From NCBI GenBank assembly GCA_025457725.1, contig JALOTU010000085.1, forward strand, positions 1 to 11,221: a stretch of 11,221 bases of DNA, read 5' to 3'. The stretch comes from Verrucomicrobiota bacterium. GTDB lineage: Bacteria > Verrucomicrobiota > Verrucomicrobiia > Limisphaerales > DSYF01. The notes beneath the pieces were generated by a model. That model saw nothing but the letters and a program-made list of their open reading frames with translations. It did not search any database and was not told the origin of the DNA. Below, in pieces: positions 1-7,835 of the stretch. The first letter of the stretch is position 1, and the number at the start of each line of letters is the position of its first letter. Made by a program: the position numbers and the translations under genes.

Positions 1-1
1 C

Positions 2-2179
2 AAACCCTTGCTGCGGCGCGATGGGGACGATGTTTACATCTGCAACTGGACAAACATCACCAGCTTCACCAGGGACGATGAAAACCGTGGCACCCTGGAC
101 CTGGACATCAAGGCTCAACGTGATTTGATACCGGTTCTGCCGCCAAATCCTGTGCAGGGGAGCGAGTTCAATGCCTACAATGTTCCCTGGGTGATCGGCG
201 CCAAGAAGGGATTGCCGAATTTCAATGAGATGTCGCTGCAATCCGTGTTCGAGATCACGCGCAAACTTCAAATCGACAAGCGGCTCCGGTCGACCAACCA
301 GCTCCTCTTTGTGGGAGTATCCAATGCGGTTGCCGTGGAAGCCTGGAATTCCTACACGAATTGGTTCCCCTTGGGTGTGAACATCGTGGCCAGGAACGAC
401 ATGGAGGTGGGTCTCGCCATTTCAAACCGGTTCCAATCATCCGTGAACGGAATGTTTGGGTCCAGTCGGGTCTACGCGACCGCCGCCACCAATCTGATTC
501 AGGCATGGGAAGGGCGTGGCGCTGTCAACAACCCGAACCGGGTCGCATTCCAGGTTCCCATCTACACCAACTTCGCCTCCTTCGTCCCGGCGGTCTTTAC
601 CAAGAACGGACTGATGCAGACCAATCTCAATCGGGGCTGGCTGGACGCCGCGTCGGGAGGAGGTGGCGATTTGCCCGTGCCGGTCATCAGACTCTATGTC
701 ACCAACCGGCTGCAATTCTACATGCTGGCACGAAACGATGCGGGGGTGACCAATGTGATCGACTATGTGCACTTGCGCGTGGTGAGCGAACGGGACATCT
801 CCAGGGAATTGGATGAGGAAGGAAGCAACACCGAGCGCGATTTGTGGGACAGCAATCGAGCCGCCAATGCGGGCGATATTCCCCGTGGGGTGCTGAGGCA
901 GATCCTGGTTTCGCTGGGCACGCCTGGCGTGCCTGATTTCGTTTGGGACAACTACGGCAGGCTCGAGGCTGCGGGGGCGAGGACCAAGGAGCAGGCCATC
1001 GCGAACTTCATGGCGTTCTACTATGGGCGAGACGCAACCTTCCGGGGCTACCAGGGGAAGTTCAGCAGCACCAACCTGGTCATGCAGGTGCCTTTCTCAC
1101 CGACCCGCAGGCTGTTGGAGTACCGTACCTGGCAGGCGAACGATCCACTGGTCCATTACATGGCGGGCGACCTGGAATACCTGGAGCAGGGCGATGGGAT
1201 CCGGAACTTGTCCCCGCTTGAGCGGATTCCCTCCCTGGAAAATGAGAATCTTCGCAGGCTGAACGATCGTTACCAGCCCTGGGGTGGAAACCCATCCTCG
1301 GCGGCGACCCGTGGCGGCACCACGGCCCGGAACTTCAAACTGGAACTCAAGGACCCGGGAGTCCGCTTCTCGGACGATTGGGAATTTCCCACCAACAAGT
1401 TCCCCAACGTGGGATGGCTTGGTCGGGTGCACCGCGGCACCCCGTGGCAGACGATCTACATGAAGGCGAACGAGATTGGGCAGGGTCGTGGCGGAGGCAG
1501 TGGGCGCGAGTGGCGTGAATGGACCGGCAATTCCAGTCGCCGCGATGCCGCGCTCACTTTCCCGCAGCAGGATTTCAAGCTCTTCGACCTCTTTACGGCA
1601 GCGCTCAGCGACAACGCAACCGCGGGCCAGATGTCCGTGAATCAGGACGGGCTGGCCGCCTGGTCGGCCATTCTGAGTGGTGTGATCGCTCTGACCAACA
1701 CCGCTCCCGGGGAGTCAACGCCCCGGATCATCACCCCGGCCGGCGTGGACCAGCCCAACTCGGCCGTGGGGCGCATCGTGGAGGGAATCAACTCCGACCG
1801 GAATCGCGAGCCAAAGAAAGCCTTCGAACGCGTGGGCGATGTGCTCAAGGCGGAGGAGCTCAGCGTCCGCTCGCCTTTCCTCAACCTGTCTGACGTTCAA
1901 GCGCAGCAAGCCATGACGGATGCGCTGTATGAGCGGATTCCCCAGCAGATCATGGGTTCGCTCCGGGGAAGTGATAAACCGCGATTTGTGGTGTATTCTT
2001 ATGGCCAACGCCTCAAGCCGGCGGAACGATCCCTGGTCACCTCCGGACCGCTTTTCGGGTTGTGCACGAATTATCAGGTCACCGCGGAGGTGGCCGTCCG
2101 ATCGGTCATTCAGGTGGACGGCGCCCCCAACAGACCGCAGGTGAGCGTCGAGAGTTTCAATCTGTTGCCCGCCGATTAG
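2..2179 (+). CDS. Large Verrucomicrobia-type protein of unknown function, 5' end outside window
   Basis: The frame is open from the first bases of the window to a TAG stop at 2177-2179. The first possible start is a TTG at 8 with no ribosome binding site, and the frame continues upstream of it, so I take this as the last ~725 residues of a longer protein. No catalytic motif or membrane segment is visible. Numbering from the codon at 8, the most motif-like stretches are DDWEFPTNKFPNVGWLGR and HRGTPWQTIYMKA (about 456-487), FKLFDLFTAAL with NATAGQMSVNQ (523-546), and a C-terminal block from 606 (FERVGDVLKAEELSVRSPFL, YERIPQQIMGSLR, PRFVVYSYGQ, VESFNLLP). I recall this C-terminal arrangement from large uncharacterised proteins of Pedosphaera-like bacteria, some encoded beside pseudopilin-like genes and resembling the Verru_Chthon cassette protein A style. 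That link is from memory and tentative. The many TN dipeptides match the downstream protease and fit an exported protein. Real gene: very likely. Function: unknown. Confidence 0.85.
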   Translation, partial: KPLLRRDGDDVYICNWTNITSFTRDDENRGTLDLDIKAQRDLIPVLPPNPVQGSEFNAYNVPWVIGAKKGLPNFNEMSLQSVFEITRKLQIDKRLRSTNQLLFVGVSNAVAVEAWNSYTNWFPLGVNIVARNDMEVGLAISNRFQSSVNGMFGSSRVYATAATNLIQAWEGRGAVNNPNRVAFQVPIYTNFASFVPAVFTKNGLMQTNLNRGWLDAASGGGGDLPVPVIRLYVTNRLQFYMLARNDAGVTNVIDYVHLRVVSERDISRELDEEGSNTERDLWDSNRAANAGDIPRGVLRQILVSLGTPGVPDFVWDNYGRLEAAGARTKEQAIANFMAFYYGRDATFRGYQGKFSSTNLVMQVPFSPTRRLLEYRTWQANDPLVHYMAGDLEYLEQGDGIRNLSPLERIPSLENENLRRLNDRYQPWGGNPSSAATRGGTTARNFKLELKDPGVRFSDDWEFPTNKFPNVGWLGRVHRGTPWQTIYMKANEIGQGRGGGSGREWREWTGNSSRRDAALTFPQQDFKLFDLFTAALSDNATAGQMSVNQDGLAAWSAILSGVIALTNTAPGESTPRIITPAGVDQPNSAVGRIVEGINSDRNREPKKAFERVGDVLKAEELSVRSPFLNLSDVQAQQAMTDALYERIPQQIMGSLRGSDKPRFVVYSYGQRLKPAERSLVTSGPLFGLCTNYQVTAEVAVRSVIQVDGAPNRPQVSVESFNLLPAD

Positions 2180-2189
2180 GCAGCCTCAG

Positions 2190-2223
2190 GGTGGGGACGT
2201 GCTGCCGGTGGGGACGCGCTGCC
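2190..2223 (+). repeat. Two tandem copies of a 17-bp GC-rich repeat
   Basis: GGTGGGGACGTGCTGCC (2190-2206) is followed directly by GGTGGGGACGCGCTGCC (2207-2223). The copies differ only at one position (T2200 versus C2217). They begin 11 bp after the stop codon of the upstream gene. The second copy also forms the left arm of a hairpin. This may be part of a dispersed intergenic repeat family; only two copies are seen here. Confidence 0.7.
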
Positions 2224-2264
2224 GCGCGTCCGGCCGACCGGCAGGTCGGTGCCGCCGTTGTTTT
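2212..2264 (+). terminator. Two adjacent GC hairpins, possible weak terminator of the upstream gene
   Basis: The first hairpin pairs GGACGCG (2212-2218) with CGCGTCC (2225-2231) around a six-base loop. The second pairs CCGACC (2234-2239) with GGTCGG (2244-2249) around GGCA. A loosely T-rich run (TTGTTTT, 2258-2264) follows about nine bases later. That distance is too great for a textbook intrinsic terminator, so termination is only possible. A REP-like structural repeat at the 3' end of the transcript is an equal alternative. Confidence 0.4.
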
Positions 2265-2293
2265 GTCATGAATGGTTTTGAGAAAGTGAGTCA

Positions 2294-5200
2294 ATGATGC
2301 GTTGGAAACCTTTAGCCTGGATGCTGGTGAGTTTGCTTTGCTTTGTCGGGGCAATCTATTTCTGGCAGTGGGGCGAGAAGCGCGCCCAGCAGGGTGCCAC
2401 CCCGCCGGCCGCCGCCCCGGACTCCACCCCGTCCGTCAGCTCGACCTCCACCGGGCAGTTGTTGAGTGCTTCTGCCGCCACCAACGCTGCGGGCGCCACG
2501 TTCTTCACCGACGATCGCTTTCCGCTGCGCCTGCGCAACACCCCCGCACCCCTGGCGGATCTGCTGCGGAGCGATTCGGCCCTGATGCTGGAAAACGCCC
2601 TGCTGGACACCGCCTTGGGAACGGCCTTGCCCATTCCCGATCACCTGCGAGCCCAGGGCGATCCCGGCACCTACATCGTCCAGTCGCGCGGGGTGATTAC
2701 CGAGGCGTTTCGCCAGTTGATCCGCGGCGCCGGCGGCGAGGTGGTGGCCTACGTGCCCAACAACGCCTATCTGGTCCGTGCCTCCGCCGGCGATGTGGCG
2801 GCGATGTCCCGCGATCCGATGGTTCAGTCCACTGCCCCTTTCGAGCCTTATTACAAGCTCAAGGGCGGATTGCTGGAACTGGCCGTGAAGCAGGAGCCAT
2901 TGCCCGAGGGAACCGTCCTGAGCGTCGTGGCTTTCCCGGATTCCGGACCGGCCACCGCGGAGGCATTGGCACAGCTCGGAGGGGAACTGGTGGCCACGGA
3001 CCGATCCCCGTTCGGACCGATTTACAAGATGCGGATGCCGGAAGAGACGCTCCCGGCTGTGGCGGGATTGAGCGGGGTGCAGATCGTGGACCTGGCCTAT
3101 CTGCGGGTGCCGGCCAATGACCTGGTCCGGACAAACCTCGGGATCGCGCTCGACGGCACCAACACCGCCAATTATCTCAATCTGACCGGCTCTGGAATCG
3201 TGGTTCAGGTGGTGGACTCCGGGGTCGATGCCAGCCATCCCGACTTCGAGCAGGGACGCGTTTTCGGAGATCCACTTTCCCTCGTCGATGAGGACGGGCA
3301 CGGAACTCACGTTGCCGGAACCATTGCGGGAAACGGTTCCGAATCGGCCACCGTGACCAGCACCAACATCAATGGATCGGTGGTTCCAGTCGTCACCGGA
3401 CAGTTTCGCGGGATGGCCCCGGAGGCGCGGATCTTCTCGGTGGGCGGCATTTCCGGCGGGTTGATTGGCCAGCCGACACAACAAAGCCTGCAGGAATCCG
3501 CCGCGCTCACCAATGCGTTGATCTCGAACAACAGCTGGCGCTTTTTGGGGAACACGGCCTACGACATCTCGGCGGCCAGCTATGACGCCGCAGTGCGCGA
3601 CGCCCTGCCGGAAACGACCGGATCACAGCCGGTGCTCTTCGTCTTCGCCGCGGGCAATGAAGGGGTGGGGAACGAGGACGGAACCGGGGGAATGGCCGGC
3701 ACCATAGGTTCGCCTGCAACCGCCAAGAACGTGATCACGGTGGGAGCCATCGAGCAATGGCGCGACATCACGAACGAGGTGGTGGTGACCAACATCGTCA
3801 CCGGGGAGGTGACGACCAATGCGCCCTTCGAGTTTCGGACGGATTCGGATGACCAGGTGGCCTTCTACTCCAGCCGCGGCAATGTGGGCATCGGGCGGGA
3901 GGGTGAAAACGGGCGGTTCAAGCCGGATGTGGTTGCCCCGGGCGAATTCGTGATTTCCACGCGATCGGCTCAATGGGATACCAACGCCTATTATTCCAAC
4001 CCGCTTGACCGGGAAATCACCACAATCGAGGGCCAGGAGGTCCCGCCGGGTGCCATCTACGACTGGATTCTCTATGTGCCGACCAACGCGGTGGGTTTGG
4101 ATGTCTTTGTCACCCCATCCGAGGGCTCGACCACCTTGCTGCCGGACCTGGAAATCTATTTAAGCGCGAACGGCCCGGTCACGATTGCGGATCGCGTCGG
4201 GACCAACGGCGTCTCGATACCTCCTCCCCCACTGGATCCGGTCGACGCCATCTGGTTTTACGGAGTCGGAAATCCCACCGCCGAACCGGTGACCTTCGAT
4301 GTCACCACCATCCTCTACCTGACCAACGGGATTCCGCCCGGAACCGCCCTGCTTGAGGAACTCAACGCCGAACTGGAACCCTACTACCGTTACGAAAGCG
4401 GAACCAGCATGGCCGCGCCCGCCATCTCCGGCACCCTGGCGCTGATCCAGGAGTACTGGCAGACAACCTATGGCACCAATCCAAGTCCGGCCCTGCTCAA
4501 GGCGCTCCTCATCAACGGCTCCCGCTCGGTCAGCCCGGTGTACCATTTTGAAGTGAACAGCCCGCTCAACGACCAGGGTTGGGGGTTGTTCAACATCGCC
4601 AATGTGCTGACGAACCTCTCCGACCAGTCCGGGTCCGGGACCGGGGTCTTCTTTGTCGAGCAGAGTCCGGACACCGCCCTGGCCACGGGAGAATCCCAGG
4701 TGCGCACCATCGCCTTATCCGGCACGCCCGAGGCCATCAACACGCCGCTGCGTTTCACGCTGGTCTGGACGGACCCGCCGGGCAATCCCGCTGCGGGGGT
4801 CAAACTGGTCAACGATCTGGATCTGGTGGTGACCAACCTGGATACCCTCGAGGCCTATTATGGCAACGATATTCAGCCCAGCAGCGACTGGACCCTCCCG
4901 GTGCCCACCAACGGCTCCCCGGTCTTTGATGTGGTCAATAACGTCGAAAACGTGTTCATCCAGGATCCCGTCGGCACGAATTACTCCGTGACCGTGAGGG
5001 CACGGCGCGTCAACGTGAACGCCGTCACCGCCCAGACCAACAATGTGGTCCAGGATTTCGTGCTGATCATTTCAAGCGGAGCCTCGAGTGTGACCAATGT
5101 GTTCACCGCCGAGGCTGCCGATGCCGGCCTCATGGCCCCCCCCGAGGTGACCTTTGTGACGAATGTGTTGGTGGGCGCCACGACGGCCAGTGCCCGGTTG

Positions 5201-7831
5201 GAGGACCAGCGGGTGGGGGCCAACCCCGCGCTGCTTCCGCAGCTCAGCGCAACCCTTGCCGGCACGAACGGAATGACCAACCAGTGGCACTTTTACGTCA
5301 TCACCAATACCACCGCCGAATTCACCAACGTCGCCTTCACCACCTCGCTGGCCACCGAGCTGTCCATCCCCCGCATGGGCGTCTTTGCCGTGGATCCCAA
5401 TTTCAACGCCACCCGGCGTGAGGCCGACATCGATCTCTACGAGTCAACCGATCCCGGCTTGACCAACCTGGATGCCGCGGTAATCGCCGCGGCGGAAAGG
5501 TCAGTGACCCGTGGCGGGCGTGAGACGGTGATACTGACGAACACCGGCCCCGGTGTGGTCCACTACCTCGGCGTGAAGTCCGAGGATCAGGAGGCGGCCC
5601 AGTACACCCTGCGGGCGTTTTTCAGCCTGCTGCCCTTTGGCGACGACCCGCGGGGCGCACCCCTCCTGCCCGACATCGTCCCGCAGCTCATCCCCAATGG
5701 CTCCTCGGGGAATCCCCAGGGGGCGCAGATTGCGATGACGCTCCTGGACTCGGGCGCTTCGGAATTCAAGGTGCGCCGTATTGTGGTCACCAACACCCTC
5801 ACCCACGAGAATTTTGGCGACCTGATCAGCGTGTTCACCGATGGCAGCCGCAAGCTCCAAAGCATCGCCACGCTGCTCAATCACCGCGATGTGCCGCCTC
5901 CCTTGCCAACCCATAACTTCATCTTCGAGGACAACGACGAGGGGGACATTCCGAACTCGCAACCCAGCGCCGGGCCGGGAAGCCTGGCGGGCTTCATCAA
6001 CGAGGATGCCAGCTCCGAGTATCTCCTGACGGTCGTGGACGATGGTTATGTCTCCACGGGCGCGGTGGATTTCGTCTCCGGCTACGTCGAGCGCGCGCCA
6101 TCCACGAACACCTTGATCACGGATACCCTGGTCCCGCTCGGTTCCCGGCTTTACCCGTTCACCGTGCCCCCGCAGGCCACCAATTTCCTGATCTGTATCA
6201 CCAACGTCACCGGCCAAAACGCCGGGGAACTCATCGTTTACGTGAAGCGGGTTTCGACCTGCGACTCGGATCTGGTTCTGCCCAGCACCAACCTGTTCGA
6301 CTACGTGTTCAGTCTCGACGGCAACGAAGGGGAATGCTTCTCGATCAGCATTTTCGATGTCCCGCCGCTGGTATCCGGGACTTACGTGCTGCGGGTGTTC
6401 AACCCCTCGGCAACGGAGACCCAAAGTTACGAACTGATTGTGCGGATCGAGAGCGGCGATTTCGACCGCCGGGACCGCGCTTCGTTCGTCAGTCTCGAGG
6501 CGGTTCCGCTGCTGGATGATGCGGTGACCTACGCCTCGATATTCGTTGAGGACACCAGGACGGTGGACGAGCTGGAGGTGGCCCTCCGGGTCAATCACCC
6601 CCGGGTGTCGGATCTGGTCATGCATCTCATCAGCCCGACCGGTAAACGGAATCTCCTGGTGGAGAACCGCGGCGGCCTGTCCACCAATGGACTTGGGGGC
6701 GGCGTCCTTTTCACGAATGTGTTTCCGCTGGCGACAAACGGAGGCTTCGAGGCGAACACCAACATCCTCAATGTCGGCGCCAACAGCGGCAAACTCATTG
6801 TGGATTACTCCTTCTTCGCCCTTCCCGACCGGATGCGGGTTTACTACGACAGCAAGCAGATCTATGACACCGGATGGACGGATGGCACGAACAAGGTCTT
6901 TTCGGTGGACTTCGGACCCGGGGTTGCCACCGATCTGGTGATCACTGTGAACGAGGGGAACAACAGCAATACCAACAGTGTTTGGGAATACACGCCCACG
7001 GTGATCGCCAGCAACATCACCTACCTGGTGTTGACCGAGAACACGGACCTGACCACAACCCCGATGAAGTTCGCCCCGCTGCCATTGGGCGGGTTGAGCG
7101 TTTCTTCAACCGGAACGGTGGTTTTCGCGGATGGATTTGAAGGAGCGGCGCCGGGCACCTATGCCGTTCCCACCTTCATCAATGGCTGGGAAGTGATCAC
7201 GAACGATGTTGAAGTCCTCACCAATGGTGTGGCGGCGGAAGGCGTGAACTTCATTGATATCAACGGGGATGCCAGCGATACCGGTTTTGGCGACGGAATC
7301 ATCCAGACGAATGTCACGCTCGTCCCCGGACGGAATTATCAACTGAGCTTCGCCTACGCGCGCAACCCCGACTCCATCCCCAACGGGGTGGAGCCCGCGG
7401 CTGAAGTCACCTTGGGCACAGAGGTGCAGGAGGTCGTGCAACCCCTGGGGTCCAACTCCTGGAGCGATCTCGGATGGCGGACCAACTCGGTGCCCTTCTC
7501 CGGTCTCGTGACCAACCTGCTGCTGAAAGTCGCGTCGCTGACCCCAGGGACGGACGGGGTGTTGTTCGACAATTTTGTCATCACCGAGGTTGCGACACAG
7601 GATCGCTACTACCTGCCGGAGGAACCCCTGGATGTGGCTTGCGAGAATTCCTTCGGCAATTGGACCCTCGAGATTCTCGACAACCGCGCGGGAGCCAGCA
7701 ATGGCCCTCCCACCCTGGAGAATTGGGAATTGCGGTTCATCTATGAGACGGTCATTCAGGAGCCGATTCCCCTGAAACCCGGGGTCGCGATCACGAACAC
7801 CCACCAACACGCTGATCTTTGCCACAAATGA
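2294..7831 (+). CDS. Giant exported subtilisin-family (S8) protease with jelly-roll and P domain; C-terminus displaced by frameshift
   Basis: A secreted or surface serine endopeptidase by family. The tandem ATG at 2294/2297 follows a weak GAGAAAGTGAG. Residues ~8-26 (AWMLVSLLCFVGAIYFWQW) are one hydrophobic signal or anchor segment. About 127-275 look like two prosegment-like subdomains. The catalytic triad is complete: Asp308 (VVDSGVD), His336 (GHGTHVAG), Ser705 (SGTSMAAP), with oxyanion Asn455 (AAGNEG). Between KPDVVAPG (543-550) and Ser705 sits an extra beta-rich insert of roughly 130 residues. About 784-927 resemble the jelly-roll that follows the catalytic domain in KP-43-type subtilases (LVWTDPPG, LVNDLDLVV, NNVENVFI). 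Less defined PPC-like beta modules follow to ~1390. A P_proprotein domain starts at ~1391-1461 (VNHPRVSDLVMHLISPTGKR, ENRGG) and finishes only at ~1770-1818 (GNWTLEILDNRAGA, WELRFIYE). The ~308 residues between include a DUF642/carbohydrate-binding-like module (~1609-1768). The frame ends in an unlike tail (HQHADLCHK) after GVAITNT, and the natural continuation is in another frame. The substrate cannot be told from sequence. Confidence 0.9.
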   Translation: MMRWKPLAWMLVSLLCFVGAIYFWQWGEKRAQQGATPPAAAPDSTPSVSSTSTGQLLSASAATNAAGATFFTDDRFPLRLRNTPAPLADLLRSDSALMLENALLDTALGTALPIPDHLRAQGDPGTYIVQSRGVITEAFRQLIRGAGGEVVAYVPNNAYLVRASAGDVAAMSRDPMVQSTAPFEPYYKLKGGLLELAVKQEPLPEGTVLSVVAFPDSGPATAEALAQLGGELVATDRSPFGPIYKMRMPEETLPAVAGLSGVQIVDLAYLRVPANDLVRTNLGIALDGTNTANYLNLTGSGIVVQVVDSGVDASHPDFEQGRVFGDPLSLVDEDGHGTHVAGTIAGNGSESATVTSTNINGSVVPVVTGQFRGMAPEARIFSVGGISGGLIGQPTQQSLQESAALTNALISNNSWRFLGNTAYDISAASYDAAVRDALPETTGSQPVLFVFAAGNEGVGNEDGTGGMAGTIGSPATAKNVITVGAIEQWRDITNEVVVTNIVTGEVTTNAPFEFRTDSDDQVAFYSSRGNVGIGREGENGRFKPDVVAPGEFVISTRSAQWDTNAYYSNPLDREITTIEGQEVPPGAIYDWILYVPTNAVGLDVFVTPSEGSTTLLPDLEIYLSANGPVTIADRVGTNGVSIPPPPLDPVDAIWFYGVGNPTAEPVTFDVTTILYLTNGIPPGTALLEELNAELEPYYRYESGTSMAAPAISGTLALIQEYWQTTYGTNPSPALLKALLINGSRSVSPVYHFEVNSPLNDQGWGLFNIANVLTNLSDQSGSGTGVFFVEQSPDTALATGESQVRTIALSGTPEAINTPLRFTLVWTDPPGNPAAGVKLVNDLDLVVTNLDTLEAYYGNDIQPSSDWTLPVPTNGSPVFDVVNNVENVFIQDPVGTNYSVTVRARRVNVNAVTAQTNNVVQDFVLIISSGASSVTNVFTAEAADAGLMAPPEVTFVTNVLVGATTASARLEDQRVGANPALLPQLSATLAGTNGMTNQWHFYVITNTTAEFTNVAFTTSLATELSIPRMGVFAVDPNFNATRREADIDLYESTDPGLTNLDAAVIAAAERSVTRGGRETVILTNTGPGVVHYLGVKSEDQEAAQYTLRAFFSLLPFGDDPRGAPLLPDIVPQLIPNGSSGNPQGAQIAMTLLDSGASEFKVRRIVVTNTLTHENFGDLISVFTDGSRKLQSIATLLNHRDVPPPLPTHNFIFEDNDEGDIPNSQPSAGPGSLAGFINEDASSEYLLTVVDDGYVSTGAVDFVSGYVERAPSTNTLITDTLVPLGSRLYPFTVPPQATNFLICITNVTGQNAGELIVYVKRVSTCDSDLVLPSTNLFDYVFSLDGNEGECFSISIFDVPPLVSGTYVLRVFNPSATETQSYELIVRIESGDFDRRDRASFVSLEAVPLLDDAVTYASIFVEDTRTVDELEVALRVNHPRVSDLVMHLISPTGKRNLLVENRGGLSTNGLGGGVLFTNVFPLATNGGFEANTNILNVGANSGKLIVDYSFFALPDRMRVYYDSKQIYDTGWTDGTNKVFSVDFGPGVATDLVITVNEGNNSNTNSVWEYTPTVIASNITYLVLTENTDLTTTPMKFAPLPLGGLSVSSTGTVVFADGFEGAAPGTYAVPTFINGWEVITNDVEVLTNGVAAEGVNFIDINGDASDTGFGDGIIQTNVTLVPGRNYQLSFAYARNPDSIPNGVEPAAEVTLGTEVQEVVQPLGSNSWSDLGWRTNSVPFSGLVTNLLLKVASLTPGTDGVLFDNFVITEVATQDRYYLPEEPLDVACENSFGNWTLEILDNRAGASNGPPTLENWELRFIYETVIQEPIPLKPGVAITNTHQHADLCHK
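7776..7831 (+). other. Frameshift junction splitting the giant protease gene
   Basis: The protease frame stops at TGA 7829-7831. The downstream frame is open back to 7776, just after a TGA at 7773, so the change must fall in this 56-bp overlap. The first frame looks authentic through GVAITNT (to 7801). The second reads TNTLIFATNDPVNVW from 7803. Removing one C from the CCC at 7800-7802 joins them as GVAITNT-TNTLIFATND. Related proteins, as I remember them, have some 15-20 more residues here, so a short deletion between the similar words CACGAACACC (7792-7801) and CACCAACACG (7802-7811) is equally possible. The fused product would be about 2,310 residues. Sequencing error, true mutation and recoding cannot be separated from the sequence alone. 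Confidence 0.75.
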
Positions 7832-7835
7832 TCCG

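Noticed and set aside
2312..3484. 390-codon open frame on the minus strand
   Set aside because: Antisense to the protease prosegment and catalytic Asp/His region, whose motifs are unmistakable; the product is Gly/Arg-rich without motifs.
5501..6625. 374-codon open frame on the minus strand
   Set aside because: Antisense shadow of the central protease region; the plus strand here reads as well-structured beta modules, and the reverse product has no domain signature.
7828..7831. ATGA stop/start overlap linking the two protease frames as coupled genes
   Set aside because: The ATG at 7828 is not in the frame of the downstream ORF; translation from it would not make the C-terminal modules.
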